Assembly: GCA_018725205.1 (NCBI GenBank)
Contig: QLUB01000090.1
Span: forward strand, 1 to 7,565
Source: a candidate division NPL-UPA2 bacterium
GTDB taxonomy: Bacteria > Bacillota > UBA994
Length of the DNA: 7,565 bases
Direction: 5' to 3'
The notes beneath the pieces were generated by a model, which was given only the letters and a program-made list of their open reading frames with translations, was not told the origin of the DNA and searched no databases. Each line of letters begins with the position of its first letter. The stretch's first letter is position 1. Made by a program: the position numbers and the translations under genes. Positions 6,734-7,565 of the stretch are shown piece after piece.

Positions 6734-6764
6734 ATTATACGCTTGTAGAGGCCTCACTTGTCAA
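6734..6764 (-). promoter_or_regulatory. Sigma-A-type promoter for the DUF368 operon
   Basis: On the minus strand a perfect -35 box TTGACA (6764-6759) is followed by a perfect -10 box TATAAT (6739-6734). The spacer is 19 bases, two longer than ideal, and contains the palindrome GAGGCCTC (6748-6755). Transcription would begin near 6727, leaving a leader of about 35 bases before the ATG at 6691. Long spacers with a dyad can indicate an activator that bends DNA (MerR style); this is inference. Confidence 0.75.
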
Positions 6765-6825
6765 CCGCCGCGGCATGGACAAGGACGCAGGAAGAACGCT
6801 TGTATTTAGCGAAGTTAAGTGAGGC
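6751..6825. repeat. Perfect 9-base inverted repeat between divergent envelope genes
   Basis: GCCTCACTT (6751-6759) is the exact reverse complement of AAGTGAGGC (6817-6825). Relative to each divergent gene, AAGTGAGGC therefore reads in the same direction. On the DUF368 side it begins in the last base of the -35 box; on the DUF1461 side it lies about 20 bases before the ATG. It may be a shared operator or a chance repeat. Confidence 0.45.
6776..6806 (+). promoter_or_regulatory. Weak candidate promoter for the DUF1461 gene
   Basis: TGGACA (6776-6781) and TGTATT (6801-6806) are separated by 19 bases. Neither box is perfect, and no better pair was seen between 6765 and 6845. It would start transcription near 6813, within a few bases of the 9-base repeat. 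Confidence 0.25.
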
Positions 6826-6845
6826 ATTCTTTTGAGGGGGGATTT

Positions 6846-7547
6846 ATGTTGCGAGCCTTAACAGCGGCTAAGGGTGTGTTTCTGGCGGCAAGCGTTTTCT
6901 TGTTGTGCTTGACACTTGCGCTACACTGGGTGACGTTTGACCTGGACTTTTATGAGAGTAAATACGAGTGGCTAGCGGTACCTGAAAGTTTGCAGGTAGA
7001 TATGCCTACACTGATGGGATATACTACAGCACTACTCGATTACCTTGCCGGACGCCGGGACACGCCAAACGTGGAGACAACTGTACGTGGGCGTATGGGC
7101 CCCTTGTATGGCGAGCGAGAATTGCTGCATTTGGTTGATGTGCGAGTGCTATATGCCTTGAGTTGGCGTATACGCAATATAGCTCTAATCGCGGCACTTA
7201 GTCTAAGTTTTGCAGCATACCGCACCCGGAGCTTAAAGCGCGTGTTGAGTGCCTACGTCGCTACAACGGCTGCTATTGTCCTCGGGCTATTAGGGCTAAC
7301 CGGCTTAGCCGTGTTAGATTTCCCCCGCTACTTCACCTGGTTCCACCTCATATCTTTCGACAACGACTTGTGGCTGTTAGACCCGGCCACCGAGAATCTA
7401 ATCAATATGTTTCCGGAAGCTTTCTTTGCCGCTGCAGCTCTACGTATAGCAATAACTGCGGTAGTTGCTTTTACGCTGCTAGGCATTGTGGCTCGGCAGG
7501 CAAGCAAAAGGCTACCTCCAATGTCAAGGGGTAGCCTTAAGCCTTGA
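6846..7547 (+). CDS. DUF1461 / TIGR01906 family membrane protein (Lit-type lipoprotein transacylase family)
   Basis: A protein of 233 residues with four predicted membrane spans at about 9-29, 110-126, 137-158 and 195-217. A large extracytoplasmic region lies between the first two. The family block FDNDLWLLDPATENLINMFPE (171-191) is clear. In this family Lit moves an acyl chain within the diacylglyceryl-cysteine of lipoproteins to make the lyso form. From memory, the studied Lit has two essential histidines 72 residues apart; here H95 (LLHLVDVR) and H167 (WFHLISF) have exactly that spacing. Some TIGR01906 members have not been shown to have Lit activity, so the enzyme call is provisional. The ATG at 6846 follows GAGGGGGG (6834-6841); a GTG at 6819 is upstream of that site. 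It is divergent from the DUF368 operon. Confidence 0.88.
   Translation: MLRALTAAKGVFLAASVFLLCLTLALHWVTFDLDFYESKYEWLAVPESLQVDMPTLMGYTTALLDYLAGRRDTPNVETTVRGRMGPLYGERELLHLVDVRVLYALSWRIRNIALIAALSLSFAAYRTRSLKRVLSAYVATTAAIVLGLLGLTGLAVLDFPRYFTWFHLISFDNDLWLLDPATENLINMFPEAFFAAAALRIAITAVVAFTLLGIVARQASKRLPPMSRGSLKP
7508..7538 (+). repeat. Hairpin overlapping the end of the DUF1461 gene
   Basis: AAGGCTACC (7508-7516) pairs perfectly with GGTAGCCTT (7530-7538) around a 13-base loop, just before the stop codon at 7545-7547. No T run follows before the window ends, so a terminator function is uncertain; it could stabilise the transcript 3' end. Confidence 0.4.
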
Positions 7548-7565
7548 GCCTAGCGCGTAACCTGC

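Noticed and set aside
6692..6757. Longer DUF368 start at GTG 6757
   Set aside because: That codon lies between the -35 and -10 boxes of the promoter, and the extra 22 residues are polar and unlike the family's N-terminus.
1..7565. CRISPR array, transposon ends, tRNA or rRNA genes
   Set aside because: No spaced direct repeats, transposase frames, terminal repeats or recognisable RNA-gene sequence were seen anywhere in the window.

Overview
The window (7,565 bases) is gene-dense chromosomal DNA with no mobile element, tRNA, rRNA or CRISPR array that I can see. Strong AAGGAGG-type ribosome binding sites, UUG and GUG starts, and the families present (FeoB, DUF1904, M20 amidohydrolase, WYL regulator, DUF368, DUF1461/TIGR01906) point to a Gram-positive, probably anaerobic member of the Bacillota (Clostridia-like). 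Base composition looks moderate by eye. I cannot name the genus.

Region 1 (1-2510, plus strand) is an iron-uptake cluster. It holds a possible FeoA tail running off the left edge, a divergent FeoB-type ferrous iron transporter, a 59-residue cysteine-rich protein (1885-2064) that starts on the codon right after the feoB stop and in the same frame, and a DUF1904 (tautomerase-superfamily-like) protein. An intrinsic terminator closes it at 2468-2510.

Region 2 (2532-4779, plus strand) is an M20-family amidohydrolase followed 31 bases later by a WYL-domain transcriptional regulator, probably co-transcribed.

Region 3 (4721-6691, minus strand) is a tightly coupled three-gene operon read from right to left: a DUF368 protein (the family of the polyprenyl-phosphate translocase PopT), an unrecognised 145-residue membrane protein, and a carbon-nitrogen hydrolase (nitrilase/omega-amidase type). 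The gene overlaps are 4 and 11 bases. The last gene overlaps the WYL gene tail to tail by 59 bases. A clear promoter (TTGACA, 19-base spacer, TATAAT) precedes DUF368.

Region 4 (6846-7547, plus strand) is a divergent DUF1461/TIGR01906 membrane protein of the Lit type (lipoprotein transacylase family), carrying both expected histidines. It shares a 154-base intergenic region with DUF368. A perfect 9-base inverted repeat there puts the same sequence upstream of both envelope genes in the same relative orientation.

The items most worth following are the cysteine-rich reading frame after feoB, the shared 9-mer in the DUF368/Lit-type divergent region, the unknown membrane protein coupled to DUF368, and the convergent coding overlap. 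I did not find a clearly new multi-gene system; most genes fall in known families.
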